Shown here piece after piece: positions 47,740 through 59,560 of a stretch of 64,000 bases of DNA (within the stretch, counting starts at the first letter, position 1; each line of letters opens with the position of its first letter). The stretch covers positions 930,001 to 994,000 of the forward strand of contig JAGYXB010000460.1 in NCBI GenBank assembly GCA_022495005.1, written 5' to 3'. The translations under genes and the position numbers were made by a program. The stretch comes from Rhyacophila brunnea. Its lineage: Eukaryota; Arthropoda; Insecta; Trichoptera; Rhyacophilidae. Under the pieces are notes generated by a model. It did no database searches. It was not told the origin of the DNA and was given only the letters and a program-made list of their open reading frames with translations.

Positions 47740-48155
47740 CCATGACCCCCATATCTCAAAGCGGGCCCCTAGACCGGGATCTTTGGCGGCCCCCCCTACC
47801 TATCGCTAGGGCTTAAAGGCAGTGAGACTTTTTACAGAATCGTTTTCTAAATGTTGTTTCAGGTAAAATTAAACGTATTCCGTGTATTTTTAGCGATTTT
47901 TTTGTATTGTTGAATAAATCCATTTGAATCATGTTGTTGAATATCGACACACAATAATCAAAAATTGCATCGCATAACTAGCCATTTGAAAATGTTAAAA
48001 CTCTACAAATGAAACAGCACCGCAGGCGACTATTTTCCGCATTAGGAAGGGCAAATTTGGGATGTATGTTTATCTCAATTATCAGGTCATCCCACCACGC
48101 CGGGCCCCTAGGCTAGAGCCCTGTCAGCCCCCCCTTTGTGGGGGCCATGATGTAA
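47740..48155. mobile_element. decayed transposon with GC-rich terminal blocks
   Basis: Two GC-rich blocks in otherwise AT-rich DNA, GCGGGCCCCTAGACC... (about 47760) and GCCGGGCCCCTAGGCT... (about 48100), end outward in CATGACCCCC and GGGGGCCATGATG. GGGCCC-rich termini of this sort are common in hAT-like elements. No target duplication was found. Confidence 0.4.
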
Positions 48156-48444
48156 ACACTATATAATGTTGTGGTTTTGATTCGTTATTTATTGTCGATT
48201 CGAATATTATCAAAACTTATTGCAGATTCATATACTTAATAATATTATGTAGTATCACAAACAAAAAAAAGTTTTCTGGAAGAGTGTTATACAAGGACTC
48301 ATGTTTGGGCCACCGGAACTTCATTCAAGTTAATCAAAATAAAATGGTTTTCACATTGTTATATTTTTTGTACCAAATTTTAAAATTCGCGAGTAAACGA
48401 AAAAAATCGAATAATATGCCTTTTAAAATTAAATAAAAATATAC

Positions 48445-49110
48445 ATCATCATCATCAGCCTGAATCTACCCAATGCTAGATGAAGGCCTCTTCAAGCTGC
48501 TTCCACTTCTCTCGGTCCTGTGAATTGCGTTGCCACGTACTTCCGCAGAGCTTTATCATTTCATCGATCCAGCGGCCTCTAGGTCTACCTTGCGTACGTT
48601 GTGTACTTCTTGGATACCACTGGATGACTAGATTTGTCCAACGATTGTCTCTTCTTCGAGCTATGTGTCCAGCCCATCTCCATTTAAGTTTTTAATAAAC
48701 TCTATTATATCGCAAATCCTTCTCTGCTTCCTTATCCACTCATTTCTCTTTTCGTCCTTTCGCGTTATGCCCAGCATGCACCTCTCCATACCACGTTGTG
48801 CTACTCTAAGTTTCTGGATCTCTCTTTTACTTAGGGTCCATGTTTCACACGCATATGTGATCACGGGAAGCACACACTGGTTGAAAACTTTGCGCTTTAA
48901 GCACAGTGGAAGGTCACTTTTGAAGACATTATTTAGGCGGCCAAAAGCACTCCAGCCTAGCTTCTTCTGCGAACAATTTCATCAAATATACATTCATCTT
49001 TAGACACTTGTTATCCCAAATAGATGTAGCTTTTCACCTGTTCGAGCTGAGTGCCATTAACAAGGATCTCTTTTTGGCCCGCAAAGCAGTTCAACATGAC
49101 TTCGTCGTAA
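48445..49110 (-). pseudogene. RTE-like retrotransposon, C-terminal part
   Basis: The minus strand, with one or two frameshifts, gives VLPVITYACETWTLSKREI, the RITRKDEKRNEWIRKQ-type block, then KWRWAGHIARRRDNRWT, RGRWIDEMIKLCGSTWQR and the terminal WKQLEEAFI. This is the typical post-reverse-transcriptase region of RTE-type elements. The 5' part (endonuclease and YADD) is missing. An AT microsatellite adjoins it at 49115-49137. Confidence 0.8.
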
Positions 49111-49137
49111 AGACAAATATATATATATATATATATT

Positions 49138-50734
49138 ATTAAATAATATGTAACGTACTAGAGGACCCAGTGATTAGTATACGTAATATTGATATAAATA
49201 TTAAGTATATTAATTATAAATGTTAAGTTTATGTTTTAGTGATATGAAAGCTCTACTAAAAACAATTTTGATATATTAAAACATGATATTGTAACACAAA
49301 AATAATATCTATAAGTAACAATGTAGAATTAAATTTGTGCTACTTTTGATCTCACAAACAACTATTTGTGATTTTATAACATCTATGCATATCATTATTT
49401 CGTTAGGTGAGATAATAATATGTTGACCGATAAAAACAAGAAATCTCCATACGTACAAATTAATGAGTCTAAGTATATTATTATATTTTATTAATAGGCG
49501 TAAATAACTAATACGTTATATCTATAGGTGTCAACATGTTATTTTTTTTTAGTTTTTTGTTACATTATGATTACATTAGAAATACAAAGCCGTTAATACT
49601 TTAATTAAGATGAGATCTATGTCAATTGAATTGAATTGAATTGAATAGCTATATAAATTAGCTCACTCAAAATAAAATATTATGCAAATAATAAATATAA
49701 ATATAGTTATGTATTTTTTTTAAATGAAAATACAAACTTACATAGATTTTAAATAAAAAAATCAGTCGTTAAATGTCAATAATATTAATTAATATAAGTG
49801 TAGTAACTGAGTCGATAGTACGAAAACACTATTATTAATATTTAATTCCATAAATATAGAATTTTAACTGGTACCTGTTTTGATTGTAACCCGATTATCA
49901 AGACTATGGTGTTACAATCGAAAAAAAATACTAATTAAATATTAATACTATACTATTGTAAAATGCAACCAGTTAAATGGTTTTGAATAATAAGTGACTT
50001 TATTGAGTAAATTAATCTACAATATTCATTTTATTCGAATTTAAATTATTACTTGATATGATACACTTCTGTGAGCTTTTCAAATGCTTTGTGATGTATT
50101 CTTTTTATTTTCCGATACTATGGTGTAGAATGGACTTCAAATTTCACATTCATTTTTATCATCTGTCGTTCTTTTTTATTATTATATTTATTAAGGAAAC
50201 AAACAGTTACATATTGATTACAAAAATTTAAAATATAATAATGAAAAGATATTGCAACCAGCAAAGTGTCCATGTATATATTATAATATAGTTAAGCCTA
50301 ACAAGATAGAGAGTAAACATAACATAAATACAAAGAAATTACATAAGAAAATTACATGAGAAAAACGAGGAAGAATAATGAATAATTAAATTATACTCAA
50401 AAAAGTAACATAAAAAAATATATATCTATTTATACAAAATTTTGGAGATAGCGCGTTTAAATGAAACAGGTGAATTATTTTTTGGAGTAAGTACTTTGGA
50501 ATAAGTAAAAAAGCAAATCAGTTAATCGGTACTTGATCACACATATATTCACCCAAAACAAGTCGCTCTACAGTAGGGTTTCAGTTTTATTAAGTCTGGT
50601 CAAGCTTGTCAAAGAGTTAGAGATCACAAATTTGGTGACATTACCGGATCTAGTAACAATTCTCGTAGGACAGTGTTAGAAATTTTAAAATGATGTTTTT
50701 ATAAAATAACAGATATAATAGATAAGCCAGTGAT
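49138..50734. other. intergenic AT-rich DNA, nothing recognised
   Basis: No supported gene. Short runs such as TTGAATTGAATTGAATTGAA (about 49626) are simple repeats. Confidence 0.45.
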
Positions 50735-50915
50735 GACAAGTCGTATGTCTTGGGTTCAAATCCCAGATCGTACAAATTCAATTGTTATTTTTTTCAATAT
50801 ATATTTGAACCCAACGTGTACCTAATAGGAACAACATGTAGCTAACACCAATATCGTAACAAAAAAATGTTAAAAAACCTCTTCGTGAGGCGATTCATAT
50901 ACACATAAGATTATA
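50735..50915 (+). mobile_element. decayed tRNA-derived SINE
   Basis: The B-box-like GGGTTCAAATCCCAG is followed by a roughly 120-bp body with CCTAATAGGAACAAC and the 3' hairpin CCTCTTCGTGAGG. The layout parallels family A, which ends in a CTCTGTGGAGG hairpin. Confidence 0.5.
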
Positions 50916-50944
50916 AAGCCAATTAAAAAAATTATATAATAGAA

Positions 50945-51110
50945 AATTTGTGATGTGATCGAGATCGCCAAGCCAATAAAATGGCAATGGGTTAAACATG
51001 TCATATGACTTGGCGAGTATAAATGCAGTCAAACAGTGGAACACAATGGTCAATAAACGACTACAAGGTCACCATAAAACCTGCTGCATCGATTGATAAC
51101 TTTTTGTTCT
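50945..51110 (+). pseudogene. RTE-like tail fragment
   Basis: The frame reads VIEIAKPIKWQWVKHVI, stop, LGEYKCSQTVEHNGQ. This is the KW-x-WAGHVAR block seen in the other RTE tails. It is interrupted. Confidence 0.55.
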
Positions 51111-51189
51111 TCCCAAATATTAAGTGGCATATGAAGATAACCAGACTGACTCCTAGCTAAAATCTGTCAACTTGGCTGGAATACCACAG

Positions 51190-51385
51190 TGAAAATAATG
51201 CATCAAATTGTAGGATACCGGTCACATCCTTTAGGTATCTGCCATTTGTCAAAGAACTTTTCAAGTGGTTCAACTCTCAGTTAGACTGATCGGTCTTACC
51301 GACTTGGTATACGGCTGTAAAGGGAAAAATTCTTGGTTTAAAAAAAGTTTACGACATCTTATGGCAAGCAATGAGGTCTTTTATC
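51190..51385 (+). pseudogene. R1/jockey-like tail fragment
   Basis: The DNA corresponds to 43450-43620 (CTCAGTTAGACTGATCGGTC...GACTTGGTAT...AAAAAGTTTACGACATCTTA) with stops throughout. It is the third plus-strand relative of the tandem pair at 43405-44306. Confidence 0.6.
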
Positions 51386-51398
51386 ATATATTTATATA

Positions 51399-52115
51399 TG
51401 TGTACCTAACCGATTTTTTAAAAATTTGTTTTTAAACGGTATATGTTCAAACACGCGCGTCAATATCATTTTACTCCCTACTTCAATTATAGTTTGTCAA
51501 TTTATGGCTACTACTACTAGCTTAACTACTGGGGAATGACAAAAGAAATGGCGTATTTCAAAAAAACACTACCTTATTCTTAGGTCAATAATTATTATAA
51601 AGCAATCATTATTCGTAAGATGTTTATCACACTTGAATGGTCAACAACATAGCTTATAATTAGTATCTTTAGAATTATCTTCAAATGTGTTAATCTTGCC
51701 GATTTTTTGAATAATAAAATGCCTAATTCTTGTCAAATTTGGGATCACAGAGATTATCAATATAATTTTTTATCGTGAATATTTTACTAAAATTATCTCG
51801 TCATAAATTATAATAATGGTTTTATAAATGCGTTAAAAAATTAATAAATGTAAAAAATCTTAACACAACTGCACATTCATGTACCGAAATATGACTATAT
51901 TCTAAAGCATTAGAGCGAGAGGTTTAAAGAATACTATTTTATCTAACAAAAATACTTTATGCAGTCATCAAATGTTTAAAATAAATATAAAGGATAATAA
52001 GGCTTCAAAATTATATAAATAGATTATCTACAACGTTTAAGGAATGTCCAGGATCATGGTTTGAAAATACAATAAAAACTCAATTTTGACCTACGCTGAG
52101 CATGTGGGCCGTTAA
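51399..52115. mobile_element. single arm plus loop of the 37464 foldback element
   Basis: From GTACCTAACCGA through AAACACGCGCGTCAATATC to AACTCAATTTTGACCTACGC it follows the right arm of the element at 37464-38862. It ends at TTAA (52112-52115). The left arm is missing: a one-armed relative. Confidence 0.8.
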
Positions 52116-52335
52116 AGGATCGGCAACGTGTCGGCGTATAATGTCAAACCTCGGTCTGGCAAATTCACACATTGTTATGTGTATTCAGATCCAGAGTATG
52201 GACCTTTTTGGTTAAGCACTTAACTAATATCCGTGTCTCATAAAAACACGTAAATCTGCTAATACAATATCTACTCTGTGGAGGCCCATATAATTCTGGT
52301 GATGTAAATGTAATGTTATGTAAATGATCTAATAA
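52116..52335 (+). mobile_element. decayed SINE, family A
   Basis: The head GTCAAACCTCGGTCTGGCAA, the body (CAGAGTATGGACC...) and the hairpin CTACTCTGTGGAGGCCCATAT are recognisable. It lies directly after the foldback arm. Confidence 0.6.
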
Positions 52336-52708
52336 AATTTGTTTGGACATCTATTCTGAATCAATTAATTGACAATATTATCACATAACAAGATTTTTAT
52401 CCGCAAGACAATCACTGAGTTATTTATATCTTAGTGAGGAAGTAAACAGTTCAATGAATGGTACTTGCTAACCAAAACATTGACTAAGGCGAGAGTCTAG
52501 TGATGAAATATATTTGAATTAATAATTATTCTACTTGCACTGATTTTACTCCAAGTCACACTGATATGTAGTGGGCTGGTAAGTGTATACAATATTAAGT
52601 GAATTCTCTTTTCAATAATAATAATAATAATTTATTTTGATTATGCGTCCATCGCGAGTTTCATTATCAAACACATGTTATGCAATTCGAACTGTCAAGA
52701 GTATGTGG

Positions 52709-52716
52709 TATAAAAG
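52709..52716 (+). promoter_or_regulatory. TATA box of cuticular gene 1
   Basis: TATAAAAG sits about 30 bp before an initiator-like TTACAGTTTGTCACA (52739-52753) and about 75 bp before the ATG. The block AACTGTCAAGAG...TGTGGTATAAAAGTTG is shared with the second cuticular gene. Confidence 0.75.
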
Positions 52717-52786
52717 TTGGGTGTCTCGAATGCGTTGTTACAGTTTGTCACAAATCATACAACCGGCTAGAAGCTAATTAATCATT

Positions 52787-55779
52787 ATGGTCTGCAAGGT
52801 ATTTTTTATTTGCATTCTCTTATAATATAACAATTTTATTCGTGATTTAAAAATTCCTATTTTCATAGAAGATATAAATTTACATAACTGAACCTGAACA
52901 GTACGATATTAATAATATTAAAATAAACAGCATATTTTTAGTCAATAGCTATTTTACTTATAACTCCATTATTGAAATTATTACGATGCGTATTACAGCA
53001 AAAAATATATCGACTAAAATACCTAATTTGTTGGTTTTAATAATATTTATATTACACTATTGCAAAATAGCAAAATGGAAACCATCTAACTAATTATATT
53101 AAATTTAAGCAGAGTGAAAAAAATAAAAGTTATTTACTCGATATGTTTGCAAAACATTAGAGGTTTACTTACAAAAGGATTGGTTGTTCTTCCAATTTTA
53201 TCTTCTCTTCTTCCACGGCGCTACATCCCGAGGTGGGATTTGGCCTCCTCCACTCCGGTCTCTTCCCACACTTCTCCAGTTACCGGGTCTTCCTATATAA
53301 AGCCAGTCCACTTCTACGGCGTCAGCCCATCTCCTTCTTGGGCGGCCTCTGGGTCTCTTCCGTTGGGGTAACCACTTCGTCATGATCCTTGGCGCTCTAG
53401 CTTCAGGCATTTTCTCCACATGTCCCGCCCATCGTAGTCTTTGGGACTTACAGTATCTTATGATTGTTTGCTGTTCTTCCAATTTTATACTTGCAATAAT
53501 TGATCAAACTCATTGTAACTCTAATTGAGTTAATGGTATTTACTTAAATCATTTATCTACACATATCAGTAGCTTAGATTAAATATCATATAATAGAATT
53601 CCTTATTTTAAAATAAAATGGTTAAGTACCTTAATTAAAAAATAAAATAAAATTTAGAAATCAATTTAATTTATTTTTTATTAAATTATTAATTAGAAAA
53701 TACTGTCTGAAACAAAATAATTCCGAGGATTTTGGAAGTTATGCATTTTTAATTAAGAATATTAGATTCATAAATTTTGTACGTATCTCAATAGAATTAA
53801 ATGCAATAGTAATAATAAATAAATCATTATGTTATCTGAAAGTTACTACCACATAATCAAAGATGAAAAAATCGATATTGTTATCATTAAATAACTGACA
53901 TTCAGTAAAATACCTAACTATTGATTAAATTAAGTTTCTAATAACCTTAACTGTTTTTTTTTAACTTTAAGATTGTATCTACTACATTTGTAGCCTTTAT
54001 TGGCTCAATGGTATTATCGTCATCAGTACATGCACTGACTGTACACCATGCAGAAGCCTCAGCATCAGCACACTCTGGATATTCATCAGGCCATGAAGGC
54101 TATTCTTCGGGATCTTCTCAGTCCGGCTATTCATCGGGTCCAGCTTATGCGCCTTCTCATTCCCAAGGACATGGCCATGCGGTCTCTTCTCAGAGTATCG
54201 TACACCACCACTCTGCTCCTTCTCATCACCAGTCAGGATACGAATCACAAGGACATTATGCACCAGCTACCCACTCGCATCATAACGAACATGAAGAATA
54301 TGTAAGTTATAGATATGTGCATAAGCCGATTATATTCAATTGGATTATATTTTCATAATTCTGACTATTTTTTTTACCTTGTTCAATCCTAAGAAGATTA
54401 TAAAATGAGGCTCTACAGAGTATAGGCTGTTATAACAGATTTTTATTTTTAAAATAGCCACCTGCTCAATCTATTGACTGCCCACGATGACCGTGCGGTT
54501 ACGCGTCAGGCTTATAATATTGTGTATCGTGCTATTGTGTTATTGAAGTCAGCATTTACTTAGTAGAATTTATTTTAACAAATACAATTATAAGTTAGTT
54601 ATATTAAACGTGTAGAATTTATTCATGTAAGTAATCCTGTAGAATTTAGTTTAATAAAAAAATGTAGATACTATATTATAATAGATAAACTCAAGCACAC
54701 TTATGAAGAAGCTTCTGAACTCAATATGGCATAGTCTTGTCTATTTATAATAAGTAGCATGATTGTATTTTTTTCAAATTTATTATCTAATCAAATATAT
54801 TTTTTTAAATCTTTACAGAGCCATCCCGCTTACAAATTCGAATATCATGTATCCGATAAGCACACTGGAGATGAGAAAAGCCAATCTGAGACTAGAGATG
54901 GAGATGTGGTAAAGGGACAATATTCTCTTCTTCAGCCCGATGGACATGTCAGGACTGTCGTTTATTCTGCTGACAAACATAGCGGGTATGCAGGAAATAA
55001 ATATATTTATACTTAAGTTATAATACGTAGTACCTATACACGTATTCTTGATGGTATTAGAAATGACTTCTTATTTCATTATATTTTGTTTACGTGTATT
55101 AAATTTTAAGTTAGTAGTAAATTTTTAATTCGATTCAATATAATATATAATATTTTACAGCTAAAATGGTTAACTTATGAATAGTGTTTCTAAAGTATCT
55201 CTATAATAATAGATAACAATATTTTACATTTTATAATCATATTTATAAAACGTGTTCATTAGAAACGATGTCTAAAATTATAATGGTTTTAAATAGGTAC
55301 TATTATTAATTTCCGTAGGTAGTATTTATTATCACTGATAATTAAGTAATACCATAACATCACCCTAGTTTTAATTTCTCGTAAGTGCGACTTATTAGTT
55401 TTGAGGTACATAATCAAGTTTAAAGATTGAATATAAATATATGCGATTTTGGTACATACGGTGGAAACAAATAAGGGGTAGTAAAGATTCAAACCAATTC
55501 GTAAAAAATGCAATACCTAAACTTACAGGATAGCAAAACTACCTACATATTGTGTGATAACTGATGAAAATAAAAATAAAAGTAATTTCCCCTACCAATT
55601 CAGAAACGGAGTAATAAGTGCTTATTGACCAGATAAATAATGGAAATTGTTTTATTTAATAATAATAATAAAACATTTGTTATTTAATATCATTGTGTTG
55701 TATATATATATTTTGTTTCAGGTTCAATGCTCACGTTTCTTACTCGCACGCCCCTTCTCAGCATGGATACTATAATTAA
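52787..55779 (+). CDS. RR-2 cuticular protein 1
   Basis: This is a structural protein of the exoskeleton, secreted by epidermis and binding chitin through its Rebers-Riddiford domain. Exons 52787-52798 (MVCK), 53972-54301, 54819-54985 and 55722-55779 join in frame to 188 residues. The signal peptide spans exons 1-2 ([20 protein letters not shown]) and is probably cleaved near VHA. Residues of about 28-114 form a Gly/Ser/Tyr/His-rich linker with repeated GYSSG units. Exons 3-4 encode the RR-2 domain ([56 protein letters not shown]). The tiny first coding exon ending after codon 4 is common in insect cuticular genes. AATAAA lies at 55897. Intron 1 contains a 5'-truncated retrotransposon at 53202-53471. 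Stage or tissue specificity cannot be read from the sequence. Confidence 0.93.
53202..53471 (-). mobile_element. 5'-truncated RTE-like insertion with 17-bp target duplication, intron 1
   Basis: TGTTCTTCCAATTTTAT flanks the insertion exactly at 53185-53201 and 53472-53488. The minus strand encodes [33 protein letters not shown] and the ORF end, then terminates in a GAA-rich tail. Long duplications and 5' truncation are signatures of target-primed reverse transcription. It matches the copy at 1-203. Confidence 0.88.
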
Positions 55780-55899
55780 GATGTTAATACATATTCAACT
55801 GTGATACATTTACCTCATTTTTATAATACAACTGATCATATCATATCATTTATTATTATTATTAAGACTTTATTATAATATATACAATTAAGTGTAAAT

Positions 55900-57421
55900 A
55901 AAAAAAAAACAATATTATATTTCCTTTGTTATTATTTCTATACCTTTCCATGGCACATAAAAGTATTTTTCAAAATTATTAACACTGTGAACTACTTTCA
56001 TTCAATGCTAGCTGATGTTGTGATGTGATTAAATGTAATTATTAAATAATATGATAAAATATACTATTTTTGCTGCTAAATACAGAAATCGTATATTGAT
56101 ATAATAATACGTTAGTACCAAAGTGCTAGAAAGGTGTGTAAAACACTGTCACCCAATTCATGACATATTTTAATAAATCGGATTAAGTATGTTTTAAGAT
56201 GAATCATCACTTAAAATCCACTTTTAATCTACTATGTAACTTTTTAAAATGAAATACATGCATACTCAAAATCTTTCTGTAATCTCGCATACAAAATATT
56301 GCTTTTAGACATTACTTAGGAGTTTTTTTTATAACACAAATTTAATTTTAATTATTACCAAACATAAACTTTACTTATTGAAATCGTAGGTCATATTTAT
56401 ACATATTATTACGTAAATGATATTTTATAAAATAAAATAATTTTCACATATTCATTTTGAAACCTTAAATTATAAACTAGAGGATGTTTATAATTTTTTA
56501 TTCACCTTTAGAAATGGCGTTAGAAATTAATATATATAAATACATGCATATAAATAAGTATATAATAATTCGTCACTCTACAGTTCAAGAAGCGTAACCC
56601 TCAAATATCAAATTGTTCAGGAAGTGAAAAAAACTATGGGCATTCGATTTAATTATTATTTTATTAATATTTATTTATTGTTTTATATATATTACTTTAT
56701 TAAAAATTGAGAGGCTTACACTGTACGTACCCTGTGGCTTACGTTTAGAGAGGGTTACAGCATTTGGCTGGAATATTTTTTTGGGATTTATGATACTTGG
56801 AAAGTTCATGTAAGAGTATACAATAAGTCCATTACCATCAAAATTTCACTTTGGTGAAAAGTGAGAGTTATGGCAATTGGCCTGTATAGTGACGAATGTA
56901 ACAATTTAGTTTTTTAGGACTTAATTTTTTTTGACAATTGTTTGAAAATGAGTATATATAAAGAACATAATATGATATAATACTTAGATTTAAGGCGTAT
57001 GTTGAAAATAATGGAAAACATAACATATTATGTTAATGATTGTTTGATTTTGTTTGATTGATTTTTGTATTTAACAAGAACCAACTTTTTATCAGACTTA
57101 AGTCTAATATACTTTTAAAACTTAGACCGTGAAATTTTTATTAGTGTTCAGAAAAAAATAAAACTTCTAACCGTAGAACATAGAGGTGATTTTTCCAACA
57201 ATTATAATATTTTTAAACGTAAAAATAACTAATAAAAAAATATTACTAAATAAAAAAATTCTCATTTCGATTAATACAAGTTGAAAAAAATATTGCAGCT
57301 TAGGGAGAAGGAAAATTTGTACTTAAATTACAGATTTTACTTGAATATAATTCCTATTACACCAAAGAAACGTTTGTAATCTGATCAATGAAAGAAAAAT
57401 AGTCGTGTCATTATATAACAA
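55900..57421. other. intergenic AT-rich DNA, nothing recognised
   Basis: No supported gene or repeat lies between the end of cuticular gene 1 and the SINE at 57432. Confidence 0.45.
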
Positions 57422-57431
57422 TAATACACAT

Positions 57432-57648
57432 TCCGACCATGTCCGATCCTAATATGGGCCTCCACAGAGTAGAGGTTTGTATTAACAGATTTTGTTTTTT
57501 ACGAGAAATGGATGTCAGCCACTTGCTCAACCTATTAGGTAACACACAAATTGAAAAACAATATGTGTACTTGCCAGACCCAAGATTCGAACCTGAGACC
57601 CACGGCGTGATAGTCCAACGCTTAAGCCGCGTGTCCACCGTGGGTGTA
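57432..57648 (-). mobile_element. tRNA-derived SINE, family A, with 10-bp target duplication
   Basis: TAATACACAT occurs at 57422-57431 and 57649-57658, flanking the element exactly. The minus strand has the head GGTGGACACGCGGCTTAAGC (A-box region), GGTTCGAATCTTGGGTCTGG (B box and junction), the body, the CTACTCTGTGGAGG hairpin and the end GGATCGGACATGGTCGG. It gives the full length of the family, 217 bp. Confidence 0.9.
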
Positions 57649-57809
57649 TAATACACATACGATACACATAATATAAATTCATTTAAAATAAGAAAGAAGT
57701 TATTTTATTAATCAATTAATTCTTAATTAAGTTAGTAGTTTAGTGATAATTATAAAAAATAGAATATACTTGGTGTCTCTTATTCAATATTGTGCTAGAC
57801 GAGAACTAA

Positions 57810-58910
57810 CCAAGAGAACAAGCCGGATTCAGAATAAACTACAGCACAATGGATCATAATATACAGACTGTCAAGGAAGTTATAGAATGACATCAAGAAT
57901 ATAGACTACCACTATAGCTGGGTATGAAAAGGCATTTTATTCTATCAAAATATCCTGAGTTATAGACGCACTGTACAACCAAGGAATCTCTAGGAGCTAT
58001 ATGAACACCATAATTAACATATACCTACAGTGGTACAACAGCCAATGTGAAACTTCATAAGTCGTCTTGCAAGTTTTCTATTAGCAAGGGTGTCCGACAA
58101 GGCGACACGATCTTACCAAATTATTTACCATTACTTTGGAAGATTTACGCAGGCGACTAGACTGAGAGAACAGTGGAATCGCCATTAACGGCAAACATCT
58201 CTGTCACTTGCGTTTTGAAGATGATACCAATGTCTTTACAAATAACCCAGAATGGGATACAGGAGCTTGAAAATGAAAGCCGCTTATAGAAGATAAATGT
58301 CTCAAAGCAAAAGTAATGATAAACTGCATTGTCGAACTAAAATTAATCCTCATCAAAGGCACTCAAATCGAGCGAGTCAACAACTACGTCTATCTTGGAC
58401 GTATGACAAGATTGCTCGCAAAAGGATTGCTCGGTAGGAGTCCATTTGGGTGCCTGAAAAGTTCTTCAAAAGTGACCATCCATTGTGTTTTAAGCGTAAA
58501 GCGTTCAACCAATGTGTGCTACCAACGCTTACGTATGCATGTGAAACATGAATTCTTAACGTAAGAGAAATCTAAAAATTACGAGTAGGTAAGGTGCACG
58601 TTGGGCATAACGCGTAAAGATCATAAAATAAATCAACGGATAAGAAAGCAGGTAAGAGTACGCGATGTGATAGAGGTCGCTAATTAGATAACATGGCAAT
58701 GAGCTGGACATGTCGCTCGGCAAATAGACCGCTAGACAAATTCCACTATACAGTGGTGCCCAAGGCGCCTACAGGGTTGCCCTAAAACCCACTGGAAAGA
58801 CGCGCTCATATTGTTCGGTGGATGTACGTGGCAGCAAAAAACTGGGGACCGATAGTAAATAGAGCTAAGGCATCATCCAGCAGTGGTTCGACCATGGCTG
58901 ATTAATTTTT
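57810..58910 (+). pseudogene. RTE-like retrotransposon, reverse-transcriptase and C-terminal part, decayed
   Basis: Successive frames give QAGFRINYSTMDHN, the KGVRQGD motif, LTYACET, LRVGKVHVGHNA, a WAGHVAR-like remnant and MYVAAKNWGPIVNRAK near the end. Many stops and frameshifts are present. It is the longest RTE-like copy in the window, beginning within the fingers of the reverse transcriptase, and it lies between the two cuticular genes. Confidence 0.8.
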
Positions 58911-59440
58911 ATACCCAAATAAGATCTTTTCGGTGTTGTTTTTATTTTCTAAGATCACTTATGACGTATTGAAAATTCAAATTGGCAGTTGATGATATTG
59001 TATTCTTTGCATTCAAAATTAAAATAATTAAATACCTACACTAAAAAACTACTTTTAAATTCAAAACTTTTAATAAATACATGACTTATTTTTTTCAATA
59101 CAAAGAATGCCGCTATTACTAATAATGCATATTTAGAGACACGATAATAATTAATCAATATGTACATAGGATATAATCTATAGAAAAAAATGTTATGGTT
59201 GATTATTGTGACTATTACAATACTTCCAACATTCACATCTACTGTACGGTATGTACTATATATATTTTGTATTAACCAGTTATTAAAATTAAGAAAATTG
59301 AAATCTCTCATTATACTATTGCAATCGTAAGTACACACATTCGTCAATTGGTTGTGTACCTTTGTGTGTTTAGTAATCAAAATTTTGTTTTAATTATGTG
59401 TCAACGGAAAAATTCTTTATCAAATGTTATGCAAAAGCTT
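58911..59440. other. AT-rich upstream region of cuticular gene 2
   Basis: No gene is supported. The promoter of cuticular gene 2 follows at 59445-59500. Confidence 0.4.
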
Positions 59441-59462
59441 AAAGCTGTCAAGGCACATGTGG

Positions 59463-59470
59463 TATAAAAG
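59463..59470 (+). promoter_or_regulatory. TATA box of cuticular gene 2
   Basis: TATAAAAG is preceded by GCTGTCAAGGCACATGTGG and followed about 25 bp later by TCACAGTTTGTCACAAGA, an initiator-like block nearly identical to that of cuticular gene 1. Confidence 0.75.
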
Positions 59471-59560
59471 TTGATCGGATTTAATGTATAATCACAGTTT
59501 GTCACAAGACGTACGATAAGCATTATCTAACTATCAAAAAAACTTATAGAAGCCATCAAA

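Noticed and set aside
54048..54305. Alternative frames over the cuticular linker exons (also 60338-60568)
   Set aside because: They are out-of-frame readings of repetitive GYSSG-coding DNA; the spliced frame has the signal peptide and RR-2 domain.
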